A stretch of DNA of 64,000 nt from contig DF237133.1 in NCBI GenBank assembly GCA_000708835.1, forward strand, positions 93,215 through 157,214. Reading direction: 5' to 3'. The translations under genes and the position numbers were made by a program. This DNA is from Klebsormidium nitens. Taxonomy: Eukaryota; Streptophyta; Klebsormidiophyceae; Klebsormidiales; Klebsormidiaceae. Positions 1 to 11,300 of the stretch are shown here, in pieces (position 1 is the stretch's first letter; the number at the start of each line of letters is the position of its first letter). The notes under the pieces are model-generated. The model ran no database searches. It was not told where the DNA came from and was given only the letters and a program-made list of their open reading frames with translations.

Positions 1-436
1 ATCTTGCAGCACGGTCTGAGCGTCGGTCCGAGTGTTTTCAAGTCTGAGCTACACCCTTTATAGGACTGTAGTATTCTACACTACAAAGAAGGTATTATCC
101 GAAGGTCAAGGCTGCCGCTGCTGCTTTTGACGGGGCACTTTTCAGTCTTTAGAGACGTCATCAAGCCAGAAGACGCTTGGTATCACCAGATACTATACAG
201 GTAAAACTTGCAATCAAGCTGAAGTCATCGCTTTAAGAAACTCTAGCAAGCACACAAGCTTGTCAACGGAGACAACAAACTTATCCAACATATTCTGGCA
301 GCTCCTTTTGTCTCCGTCGACAATCAAACGTCAATGGCGATCGAAGGACCATCCAGAAAGTTCAACTTTCCATTGTAAACAAGCACCTCCGTGCCTATCG
401 TCCCCCCCAGAAGCCAGACCGTACTGATGCCCATCA
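1..436. other. Left-edge spacer, no gene seen
   Basis: I see no convincing exon, RNA gene or repeat here. It is the region downstream (3') of the minus-strand membrane protein gene and may hold its 3' UTR. Confidence 0.5.
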
Positions 437-1686
437 TCATGGAACCAAATAAACCTCCCCGCTTGCCTCCGAACCGTTGCCTGCCCGCTCATCGATCCGC
501 GTGCACTCCTCCCAGGACGTCGCCCCTAGCTTAAGGGCCGTAAGGGTGTTCGTCGCTTGCGATGCAAGGTTGACACCGTTCACGAACTCAAGCAGGCCCA
601 GCCAGCCTGCCGCAAGGGCCGCCACATAAATGCTGACCGCGAGCCCAATCATTGAGTCTCGCGCGGAGTCAGATGCATAGCCTATCCCCATGCCCAACCA
701 CGTCACTATGTTAGCGACCACTAGGATCCCCCCGTACTGGGCATTATAATCTGCTGCGCTGGCAATCTTCTCAACGGCGGTTACGACGCTGTTCTTTGCA
801 GCTTCTCTCACTTCTTCTATCTGCGAGGAGCTCCAGGGCTCCTCATACAATATGGGTTTTTCGTCCAGGCTTCTGGGCTTGTCCTTGAAGGCCGCTTTGC
901 TCCCCCAGGGCTTCGGGCGGTCATTATCCCACTGCAGAAATGAGCCTGGGGGACCGTCGCCAAGGCTGTGGCAAATCATTCTGATGATACTCAAAGGCGG
1001 CGCAAGAGTACCACCGCGGGTTGATGATTCGTCAGGGAGCCAACACTGCGGTGCGTCAGCTTCTGGGCAGCTAAGAATGTACTGCATCCCGAGGTCGTCT
1101 CGGTACAATGCAGCATAAAAGATATACCCAAGGGCCGTAAGTATGGAGCTCAGAGGCACGAGGACCCCAGTCCACGCATATGTCGTCCGCCACCCAACGC
1201 TGTTGCCGCCATGGTTTTGACGCGGGAGCGCGGCAGCCACCCACAAAAACGCTGTCGTAACAAGCCAGGAGATGCCAACCAAAATCCCGCTCCGAATCAC
1301 TGCCCTCAGCTGAGGCCTCCCTGGCACCCCCGACGCGACAAAGTTGTACCGCACCTGGCCCACAGCGGCGCTGCACTTGTGCATGACTTTAGGTCCCGTT
1401 CGGCCGCGCAGCTCCACGCCGCCTTGTTTTTGCATAGGGACCGAACCCCGGTGTTTCACCGCTGCTCAAAGAAGTACCAGCACAGGTTGCTGTACACGTC
1501 GTCATGGTCCAGGATCGTGGCTTGGTCCGCCTTCTGGCGGGACGCCTGAAACAGGAACCAGGCGAGAATGTATGTGACAGGGGACGCGAATGCGAGCATC
1601 GTCAGCACAGTGCGCGGGCCCATACCATCGGGGCCCACGTCATCATTGGCGAATGGTGCATTTTCGCAGCTGCAGTTGGCAGCCAT
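437..1686 (-). CDS. Predicted multi-pass membrane protein, two exons
   Basis: I do not recognise this family. Exon 1 is 1460-1686, starting at the ATG at 1686, and encodes one hydrophobic span. Its frame closes just after a GT donor at 1459-1458. The most likely acceptor that keeps phase (phase 2) is at 1371-1373, so exon 2 would be 437-1370. The joined frame is 387 codons (386 aa). Exon 2 has four more hydrophobic spans, two near its start and two near its end, with a hydrophilic loop of about 120 residues between the pairs that carries several Cys and Pro. Five predicted spans and no catalytic motif suggest an integral membrane protein of unknown role. Seen: the two open exons and splice-compatible phases. 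Inferred: that they are joined, and the exact acceptor. The intron would be about 89 nt. An alternative is two separate ORFs with a sequencing frameshift. Confidence 0.55.
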
Positions 1687-3222
1687 GAGCTCCAGTGACT
1701 AGCTGCAGCTCTTTCAGCTGGTAGGATTAGATTGAGTCTGTGAATGGGCTACCGTGCCAGCTGTCTCAAGAGGGGCGCCCTGATGAGCGCACCCTTCAAC
1801 AAACTCCGAAACTTGAAAGCCGCCATCAGGCGCTAGGTCCCCCAATGAAACTTACTAGGGCAAACGAGGGGCGCATCACACAACGGAATCTGACATAAGC
1901 AGTAGGAGCACAGTCTGCATTTCCCAGCCATCCCGATCCTTCTCAGTCCACTTGCACCGGGTATTACTGATATGTGTACGGTCAGGTGCCGCCGGCAACT
2001 CTCCTAAGATACTTCTGCGCGCGGACCTTTTCTTCCTGAGTTTCGATCGTCCGATGACATCGCAAACTTCGGTCGGCCGTCCGATTTAGAAGCCTCTCGC
2101 GGGCCGCGGCCCAGCCGCGAGGGTCTGGGCCGCCGCCCGAATTCGGCCCGGCGGACTGCTGCCGCGAGTCCGGAGTAGACAGAAGTCAGCAAACTAATAG
2201 CACCAGGTAACACTGAAGCAGGTCCGGAATCGAAGAGCGGGTTGATAGGTTGATCAGGAGAGACGGCCGGCCTGTTTCGTCTTCCCGTATCGCTGCACTA
2301 CTGGCAGGATGAAAAGAAAGGACGCTCTGGTCGCAGCAGCTTTCTGATTCTCATAATGCATGTATACAGCTGGTGTTTGCGCCGAATTAGCTGGACCGAG
2401 TCTCTCTGATAATTGACCTAACGGGCGTTCGGTCAACCCCTGGTCAACCTCGTGGACTAGATATTTTTCGTGCGAGCAGCCATTGGCACGGAGTAGTAGG
2501 CTTGCTCTGATCATGCGGCTCGATCTAGCTAGCCAGATAAGTCTCCTTGAATCGGTTTAGATGCACACTTTCACTCTGTAATGGCGCTTCGCCATGCAGC
2601 CGCAATGGCCGCCGATATTGAACTAGGGTTCCTGGCAGAAGCCCAAGTAAAACGAACCACAGAGACCCGAGATGGTTCACTAAAAGCTTACTTTCACTCT
2701 GCAGTTCAAACGTTGTTATTCAAGATAGCGGACCTATTTGCAGAACTGTTTTAGTTTTCGAAAGGGCTGCTTGGTTGGATCGGCTGAGATGCGGTGTCTC
2801 GCCCTGCTCGTCACTTTTGAAGACTACAAGAAGCTGGAGAGGCATCTGTATTCCAAAGAATATGGAGGCAAGTTACGTGCCCACTATTTGGCGTCAGGTT
2901 TCCAGCCTTGGAATCAAAACCTACGTGTGAAGCAACGCAAACTGAAATTGAAAATTGTCAAATGCACAGGCAAAGTCAAAAGCACTTCGTGACATTTGAT
3001 TAAAAACGCGGCGCATCGGCACATAGCGGCGCTAGTCGCAGTTCGTCCACAGGCTGCAATCGTTTTTGTAGTCGATCGTTGCTCTGTCCTATTGATGGCA
3101 TGGGACTGGTTGCTAGCTTCTGTTCACAAAAGACTGGTCGCACTTTAAGAAAGAGCTCAACCTCGCACGCTTTCTCGTGTTCTCTTCAAATAGAGTCTAC
3201 TTGTCCTCCTAGATAAGGTTGT
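1687..3222. other. Intergenic, no gene seen
   Basis: This lies between the membrane protein start and the 3' end of the secreted-protein gene. It holds a short GC-rich patch at about 2095-2170. Short ORFs, such as a basic one at 2738-2992, show no domain, splice partner or coding character. Confidence 0.5.
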
Positions 3223-6200
3223 TTACTTGCACGGGTCCGGGCCGCTTGCGAGGAGGCTGGTCACGAGCCGGATGGCGCCCCCGCTTGTGTCGCTCGCGGT
3301 CAGCTGGCTGCCCGAGAAGCCAGCCGCGGCCACGATCTGACTGCGCGCGAGACAGAGAAGAGCGGCACGTCAGCAAATTTGGTCAGCGTATCCAGGTCTT
3401 TCTGACAAATTATGGTCGCGACCTGACTGCGGGGGCAGAAAAACGAGCGGCACTTCCGTTCCAATCCGATGAAAAGCCCACTTGCGGTGAAGGTTCGGTG
3501 CTTTAATCCCAGCTTTCAAAGACAGGAATGAGACACGGTTGCGGAAAAGTAGGATAATGGAAAGAGTAGAAGATGCACGTCGATCGTTACTAATCCTGTC
3601 TTCTTCCTGGCTTCCTCGGTAGGTAGAGCGTTTTTTTGACCAAAGCATCAGCATATGTGTTTCATGAGACCTGCTGGGCGAGACCTGGGTCTTTCTACAT
3701 GCTTAGAGGTATGTTATCCAGATAAAGCTTCACCCGAACAGATGGAGAAAAGTTCGACTCCCGAGGTCTTATCACCGAGACTCTCACTAACTCCTTCCGT
3801 GTTTTCCGGTGAGGGATCCTCATTATCCGTTTGGGCTCCTGTGTGTTACTCTTACCTGATGAGAACCTGCAGGTTCAAGGAGGCACTCATACTGAGGGTT
3901 CCCCCAGGCTGCGACACAGAGATGACGGTGATTAGTTATCCAGGAGAGACGGTGCTTCTGACGAGGCTCACTGCTCTAACATGGTGCAGAATCACGAGCA
4001 GTCTTTCCTGCTTTCGAACCCGAGTCTACTTCGCGAGAGTCCCGGAATGCAAATACAGAAGCAGTTTCTGACGCAAAGAGAACACAAGGACAGGGCCTAA
4101 AAGGTACGGACTGGGCGAAAGACGTTACGTTTGGGAGGAAGGTACCGATCAAACATGGAGTGCCAACGCTGAGGTTATTTAGCAATGATTCAGTCATAAG
4201 AAAGGCATCTTTGGAAAGAAAGGTCAAAGCTGCAGCTCACGTCAGCTCGTGACGGTGATTGCTTTGTACTTCGCTACAAGAAGCGCTTCCCTAGAAGGCA
4301 AATTCGAAATCAGATGCCCAGAAGTAGGAGCTTTTGAACGATAATTTTGGCTGCTTGCCCGGGCTCTGGATTCGACGGGCGGCTTTGCGTCTAAAATCTA
4401 TTGACCAAGTTGAAAAAGGATGGTGCCGGGCATTGAAAATTCTTGCGCTCAGAATTCAACATCGATCTGCATAGCATTTGACCTTCCCTTACCAGGGCCT
4501 TAAAGTTGCCGGTGACGGGCAGGCTGGGTGGGTTGCTGAAGGAGAACTGCTTGTTACTGAAGTCAAGAGGCCTCCCCGTCAGGGTTCCGTTCACACGGCC
4601 GATGAAGAGGGTTCCGTTGGATATTTCGACGGAATAGCTGCCGTCCGTCTGGTTGACGGGAAACGGCGGAGCTGCAGAAGGAGGAAGAAGCCAATATGGA
4701 GAGCAACACTTTGCTGATCCATTCCATGGCCAATCGTATGATGATCCCTCAGGGCGTTCGAATCAGGGGCTGCGGGGTGGCCATTTAGAAGAGCCCACGT
4801 GGCGTTCTCGCCGAGCCAGAACGATCGAACACGGACAACGATAGAGCATTTGTGGGCACTTCTGACACAAAGCTAGCAGCAATCATTCACAGGAAGCGTA
4901 GTCGAGACAGTCGTGGCGGCTCAAAGGTGAAGATAGCGAGACAAGGAAAGTACACGCCGCGCGGAAAGATGAGCCTGCAATCGTACGGGAAACGCAAGCA
5001 GCCACTAGGAGAGAGGACCAGGAACGAGAAGAATGAAAAGGCGAAGACTGGGCCAGCTAAAACGACGGTCAAGAAGAAAAACCGGAGCAGGAAAAAGAAG
5101 AAAAAGGGAAGACAACTCAGAAGAAAAGAACAAACCGAAAAGAGAGTAGGAACCCGAAACGTACTCGTCACGCTGAGGACTATGTTGGTGATGGTCACCG
5201 CTCCCGCAAATCCGCGGGAAGTGTTGGCCGACACAGTGTAGACCGCGGGGGTGGAGGTAATGCTTGTGTTGGCGATTGCCACCTGTCATCGGACACATGT
5301 CAGCGGCGCGCTTCTTTGTACGCTTACCGGATTGCATCATTTGTCTTCCTCGATCTCGAAGATAACCAAACAGCTTTCTGCAAACGGTCACGAAATAAGA
5401 CTTCCATCAAAAGTACGAGGGTTTTACTTTACGAAGCTTTTGAACTTCGGCTTTCCGTGATCAGATTGAGGCGAGTTCAGTCATAGGTAGACGTCCAGAG
5501 GAAAAGGTCCTTCCTGTATGAAACCTGGACACATGGTTGGGAAGTTGGGATTTGACGGGGCAGGTCTCTTGTATTCTGAAGTCCTCTCTGCCTTCCTCGA
5601 GTCTTTCCAAAAGAAAAACGTACAGATACTCAAGATGAGGCAGTGGGCGATTGAATGAGTATTTAGTGACGGCAGGCTTACGTTTGAGGGCAGTCCCGCT
5701 GATCCGCATGAGATGACGTTGGCATCAATCGTACCTGGAAATATGGTTTGTCGTAGTTCAAGCTCTCTGAATTATGTCACCGCTTTCTCATGTACAAGGA
5801 TACTGACTGATCCGCGTCACACGTCGTAAGCGGCAAAATCTGGGCTTCTCCTGTTGAGATTTTTCAAGCGTCGAACGAACAAGCCCTGGATCGGTGAAGC
5901 CGGCAGACATTACCATTAATGGTGGCAGGTTCCAATAAACCAGAAGCTGAAGATGTTTATGAAGGCGTTTGCCATCGGTACTTGCGATTGCTTCAGTTTG
6001 GAAGCGCTTCTTGGTGTTTCAGTAATAGATCTACACAAGGAGCTGGCTAATTCGACAATGTCAAGAGATGCAAAATCTGCGGACACTTCAGGTCCGCGGC
6101 TGAGCAAGTGAACACCAGTTTACGTCATGAAACTGTTGATACTATCAGACCTGTATGGGTCCTTTTGAAGAAGAAATTACTAAAAGATATTGCCTCTTTC

Positions 6201-6678
6201 TTGGCCTGCCCCTTGATGAACAATTTTCACAAAAGGCACTCTACTAAAACCTCTACATGATTCTGAGAATTCATAACAGTAGCTGTTCATGCTTCGTGTG
6301 ATTCCAGACACAGGTGGCATCAGACAAAGGTGTTCGCAACTTCTTTGACTCATCTTGAAAAACTTATAAGCTAAGACCTCGTTAGACACGGGAATTTGGC
6401 GGGACACGGAAACGAAATATGATCAAGAGGGTCCTTCAGGCCCCACAGTCCACTGATCTTTGTCAAAGCAAGAGCTGGTCCTTGAGCCCACCTGAAGTCG
6501 CCGTCTGGGGGGGGTTGAAGGTCAGGCCAAACCCCGTTGCACCACCCCCCTCCCGGGGTGTCACGAACGAGTCCGGGAACGAGATGCTCAGCGTGGTTGG
6601 CCCCTGGGCTGACACGTGGCACAGGCTCAGCAGGCAGAAGAGAACCACAACCTGCAAGAAGACGCTGCGAGCAGCCAT
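3223..6678 (-). CDS. Secreted orphan protein, six exons
   Basis: Exons on the minus strand: 6492-6678, 5682-5734, 5165-5282, 4493-4671, 3856-3908 and 3223-3340. All junctions are GT-AG and phases match (1, 0, 1, 0, 2). The total is 708 bp, 235 aa plus TAA. The start at 6678 is chosen because it is followed at once by a clean signal peptide: a short N-terminus with Arg, a Val/Leu/Phe core, then HVSAQ as a likely cleavage site. The mature chain is rich in Ser, Thr, Gly and Asn with several N-glycosylation sequons (NTS, NQT, NGT) and few Cys, one of them two residues before the stop. I recognise no domain. It reads like a small beta-rich extracellular or cell-wall protein, possibly lineage-specific. 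Intron 3 carries a long pyrimidine tract on the transcribed strand (about 5036-5150). An in-frame upstream ATG at 6840 adds only hydrophilic sequence ahead of the signal peptide and is probably 5' UTR. Confidence 0.75.
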
Positions 6679-8341
6679 TGTTGGTGGGCTTTCAGGAGAT
6701 GAATAGCTGAGCCTTTGAATTGTGCGCTCTCGTATATTCCCTCTTTTCTCAGATTGCTTCCTTTGAGGGCAGAAATATTTGCACTCGTGGATTGCAGGTA
6801 AACGGAGCCGGAGAGAGGAGATTTCTGGAGAGCCTGTCAACCAGCTTCTCGAAGGGGCTCCTCGATTGCTTCTTTTACTAAGTTTGACGCTATGGTGAGA
6901 TAGTCCAAGCCTTGCAGACTTCAGATTATGACCAACTGATCATCAGTTCTGTCGGCCAGAATACCTCCACTGGTCATGACAGAGCTACTACAGTAGCTAG
7001 CTCTGGAGGTCGATGATGCAGCGCAGTCGATGTTCATGCACAAGTTTGTCAGACGGTCCCCCACACTGGTTTGCTCGCTATGTCAGAGGGCTTCCTTGAC
7101 TCTGTGCGGCGAAGGAGCGTCTATCGTCCAACTTGCATGGGCCCAGTCAAGTTGCCAGCTGGCAGCCTGCAGCCACTGCTTATGTCTGAAAACAGGCTCC
7201 TCATCACGAAGGGCTCTACATTAATATGCTAGTACCGTACGGAACCAATACGTCAATCTGACGAGTCAGAGGCTATTGAGATCCAGCAATCGGCTGGTCA
7301 AGATCGAATCATTAGCTTGATCAGTGGAACAGCTGGTTGCTTACAAAAGAAGTAACAGCAGAAGCCAAGAAGCCCTTGCCTTTGGGGCACTGCAGCACCG
7401 ATCCACCGAGTCTGGCTACCAGCTGCGAGCGTGCTGCGAGCACGTGCATGCTCAGCTGCTCAGCGTTTGTACGTCAATTTGAGCTTACGTAGACTACGTC
7501 TTCCAAATAGTGTGCCGGGCCTGAAGTCAGCTTGTGAAGCTCGTGTCGAAATTGGCGCATCACCGCTGCTTCGTGAGCTGCTTGTGGGCTGATTAGGGAG
7601 CGGCACGCAGGAGAGAGCGGCTGACGCATTGTGGCAAGCAGTGAGTCGACCGGACGCAAGAGCCTTACACAATATTAAACGATAAGGCTGTGCTTCTGCC
7701 GCCTTTTCAGCGCAGAAGGGGCGTCTTTCTCCTATCAGCGGACGGAGCTGGTCACGCGGGCGCGGCTTGCGAACATTGGCGGCCGCGCTGAACCAGTACG
7801 GCGCAGGGTTTGGGTCCGTAACTAATCCTCGGGGGTTTTGAGCGGTTTGCCACATGCCAAATATTGCACACGACACGGACCGTTGATGCCGCCCGAAGTT
7901 GCTCGCAATATATTCATCGCAGCCGTTGAAAAACCTGTTGTCTGGAGTGCCGTCCCGGCGTACCGTCTCCTTTTTTCTTTCACACCGAACCTTCTTGTGT
8001 CTGTTGGAGAAATATCTGAGATTGACCAGTGTCATTGACGTCGTATGGACGCTCTTCAGTCGTTATGCTTCTTGCACCGACGATGATGAAGCGTTCCAAT
8101 CGAACGGTTCACACATTCCCGCACCTAACTGCAGGACACCTGAGGTCCTGAGTCAGCTGTGGCTGCTTCGTAGCCAGCACAGTTCGTGCTCAGTCAGCTA
8201 GACAGAGTGCTGAAAAGGCTGACGCATTCACTTTCTCAGCAGCGCCCCCATTCTCTCGTTGAGAGGAGCAGTCTTTCTCATTCTATCCCTTCATTCTACG
8301 GAACACCCCTCATTTCTTCAGCGCACTGACCTGTCAACAAA
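6679..8341. other. Divergent spacer between secreted protein and alpha-galactosidase
   Basis: This should contain the promoters of both divergently transcribed genes. A 191-codon minus-strand ORF at 7460-8035 has no recognisable domain and low-complexity basic composition, so I do not call it a gene. Confidence 0.5.
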
Positions 8342-11300
8342 ATGGCCAGTGTTCGGGTCCTGCTTCTTCTGCTGGCAGCCGCCTCTGCCGTGCAGCTGTC
8401 AATCGGTGCAGCGGCTGAAGCGGCAGCTGTACCAACTCTGGGACTTGACAATGGACTGGGCGGAAGGCCTCCAATGGGGTAAGATCAAAGTTGGGAGGGT
8501 TTATGTTGCCAGCAGCCTGCTTGCCGGTCTGTGCCATTGACTTTGACCATATCTTGCTTCTGTTTTCTCAACGATTGTGTCAGCCATTGTGTTCTGAAAA
8601 CTTCCTTGAGGTTTACCGTCGCTTCAACTTCTTCCTCATTTGATTGGTGCCTTAGAAGTATCCTTTCATGGACAACTTGAGCTCAATGTTTTTGACAAGA
8701 TTGAGCATGATTTGATTATTATGGTTAAAAGATTGAAGGTTTTGTCTATCATGTTACGCACTTCATTTTCTAGCAAGGAAGTCTTTCATATTGCTATGTG
8801 TGGAGTTGCTTTCCATCATTGCAATTATGAGGGCAGGGACTGCCCTGGATGCAATTGTTTCTTATGATTCAACTACGTTGATGATGGGCTCTTGTTTTCA
8901 TGTATCTATGAACGTCCTCTGTGTTCATAGATATGAACAATCAAATTGTCATATGAAGGCTCAAAGGGGGTGGTTACGAGGGTGGTTACAAGTTACACCA
9001 GATTTTCCTCGTTACATTCTACAAGGGAAGCCTTCTTGCTGTCTCTTTCTCCAATTGGTTCCAAAGGGAGCAATTTCCCAAAGGGAGAGTCTCATGGTCG
9101 TCTCCTTCATCCATTGGTCTTCCAGCAATTCAGCTACTGAAACCAATGTGTCCCAATACTGTCATCTTTTGGGTCAACTTGCACTCATTGGAACCTTTCT
9201 TTGCAGGTGGAACAGCTGGAACCACTTTGCTTGCAACATCAGCGAAGACCTCATCCGCGACACGAGTAAGTGACCTGGACACTCAATCAAGTACAGTAAA
9301 CTTGGAGGCGCCGTTGGTCATTGATATCTCGCTGTCAATCCTCACGATTTTGATTTCCCCTGTCCATATCGTATTTCCAGTGTTTGTGTTCCAGTCTCGC
9401 AGCCTCTCACTTCCTGTGTTCTGCATCCTTTCTCGAAACCCACAATCTCACCAATAGTCCTTTCTTAACATCCTCGGTCGAATTCTTTTGCAGTTGATTC
9501 CCTGGTGGAGACGGGGCTGGCGGAAATTGGCTACAATTACGTCAACATAGGTAAGGCAGTTCCTCACAGACAAGCTTCTGATGTACAGCTCAATCGCCAG
9601 GAGATGAGCTTGGAAGTTGAGCAAAGCTTTGCGGAGAAGCTTTGAGCTCCAGAAACTTATCGCCACCACAGCAACTTTCAGGCAAAGCTTATACAAGCAG
9701 GTGCCAGAGTGCCTCATTTTCCGGTTGCCAACGTTTGCTGACTTGAAAAGTCTGTCTGTCCTGCAGATGATTGCTGGCAGGCCAAGGCAAGAGACAGCAA
9801 GGTCAGTCCTCCTTGCTCTTTCACATACTATACCTGGACATTTTTCTGACCTCAGAACAGTTCCCGATTTCCCGAACGCATTTACGTTGCTTCAAGGGAT
9901 TTGTGCTACCTCAACCCTCCTTGTCATTGTTGCTTGGTCTGGCAAAGCATAGGTAATCGCATCACTTACTTCGAGGGTGACAGAAAAGGGGGGTGTCAGG
10001 ACTGGCTGCTGTCAGATCTCCTTTTTCATAAGTGCAGCATCTCAGTCTGCTCGAATTCAAATAGTGATAAGCTGGCGGTCCTTCTTTTCACAAAAGATTA
10101 TTTCAAGGGTTCCCAATGTGAGCCAAGACAGCCCATCAGAACACCCGTTGTACTTGGCTGCTCAGAACAATATGGACTCTTTCCTTGACCAGTCCTGAAC
10201 TTCCATTGCGCTATGGTGAACAACCCAAGTCGACAATCCGTACTTACAGGGCAACGTTTGACCCATTGCACTGCCTCTGTTTGATCACTCGACACGAATT
10301 GCCACACTGTCTTCAGAGTCCGACCTCTGGCAATGTTGGGGATCGCCTTCAAAAAAGGTTCCCTCGTGTTAGCCAAACTACTTCTCGAGACTTCCTAATA
10401 TAACACCCTGGTCTCAATTGGCTCTGCTTTCTCGTCCCACAGGGCAACCTGGTTGCGGACCCGGAGACGTTCCCTAGCGGCATCAAGGCCCTTTCCGACT
10501 ACGCCCACTCCAAGGGGCTCAAGCTGGGAGTCTACTCCGATGCTGGGTGAGAACCGCGGTCCAAATCGCCCATTATCGAAATCAATTCTCTTTGTGGAGC
10601 TTTGCTCGACCTGTTGTCAAGCGTTTTTGAAGTGTCCGTGGAGTGCATACCAACTGTTCGGTTTACTGTTTCTTTTGTAAGTGCAGAAGAAGAGCTCCAG
10701 GTTATGATCGGATCGATTTCCGAAAGAAGCTTTTGAATTTTGTGATTCTGAAATTGCATCAAACAGGATTGAACATTGTTAGAAACCGTCTCCAAAAGGC
10801 CTGTTCGGTCTTTATTTCCAACAGTTTCAGTGAAAGCCTGTGGGTTTGGTCCTTACGGACAATCGCAGTATAACATGAATTAGCAGAGAGCGCTATGTTT
10901 TCTGCCATCCCAGCACTTGGCTCAACGACGAAAGCTTGCCTATTTATGAAGGAAAGCACGCCTGGCTCTTGTTCTCAGGTACTACACGTGCCAGAGGCGG
11001 CCTGGGTCGCTTGGTTTTGAGATGCAGGACGCTGTTAAGTTCGCTGAGTGGGTAAGCCATTGCGCACTTTCGTAGACTTTTAAGGACTTCGGATGGTCTC
11101 GAGTGGACGTAGAAGGGTTAGGCGAATCCAGAAGTGACCAATTCCGTTGGGGCTGCCCTGGAAGACGGTCTCGGTCCTCCTGGGAAGCGTTTTCCTTTAT
11201 AGGCTTTCGTTATAATGTCACGCAGTTGTCTCGACGAACGTCATCTGCTTGACAATGCGCGGCCGCTTGACTTGGCGCAGGCGTAGCCGTGCGAAACGTT

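Noticed and set aside
2738-2992. Basic 84-codon open frame
   Set aside because: No homology recognised, no promoter or splice context.
4852-5241. Lys/Arg-rich 129-codon open frame on the plus strand
   Set aside because: It is the complement of a pyrimidine-rich intron in the secreted-protein gene; its composition explains the open frame.
7460-8035. 191-codon minus-strand open frame
   Set aside because: No domain, no splice partner, and it fills a divergent promoter region.
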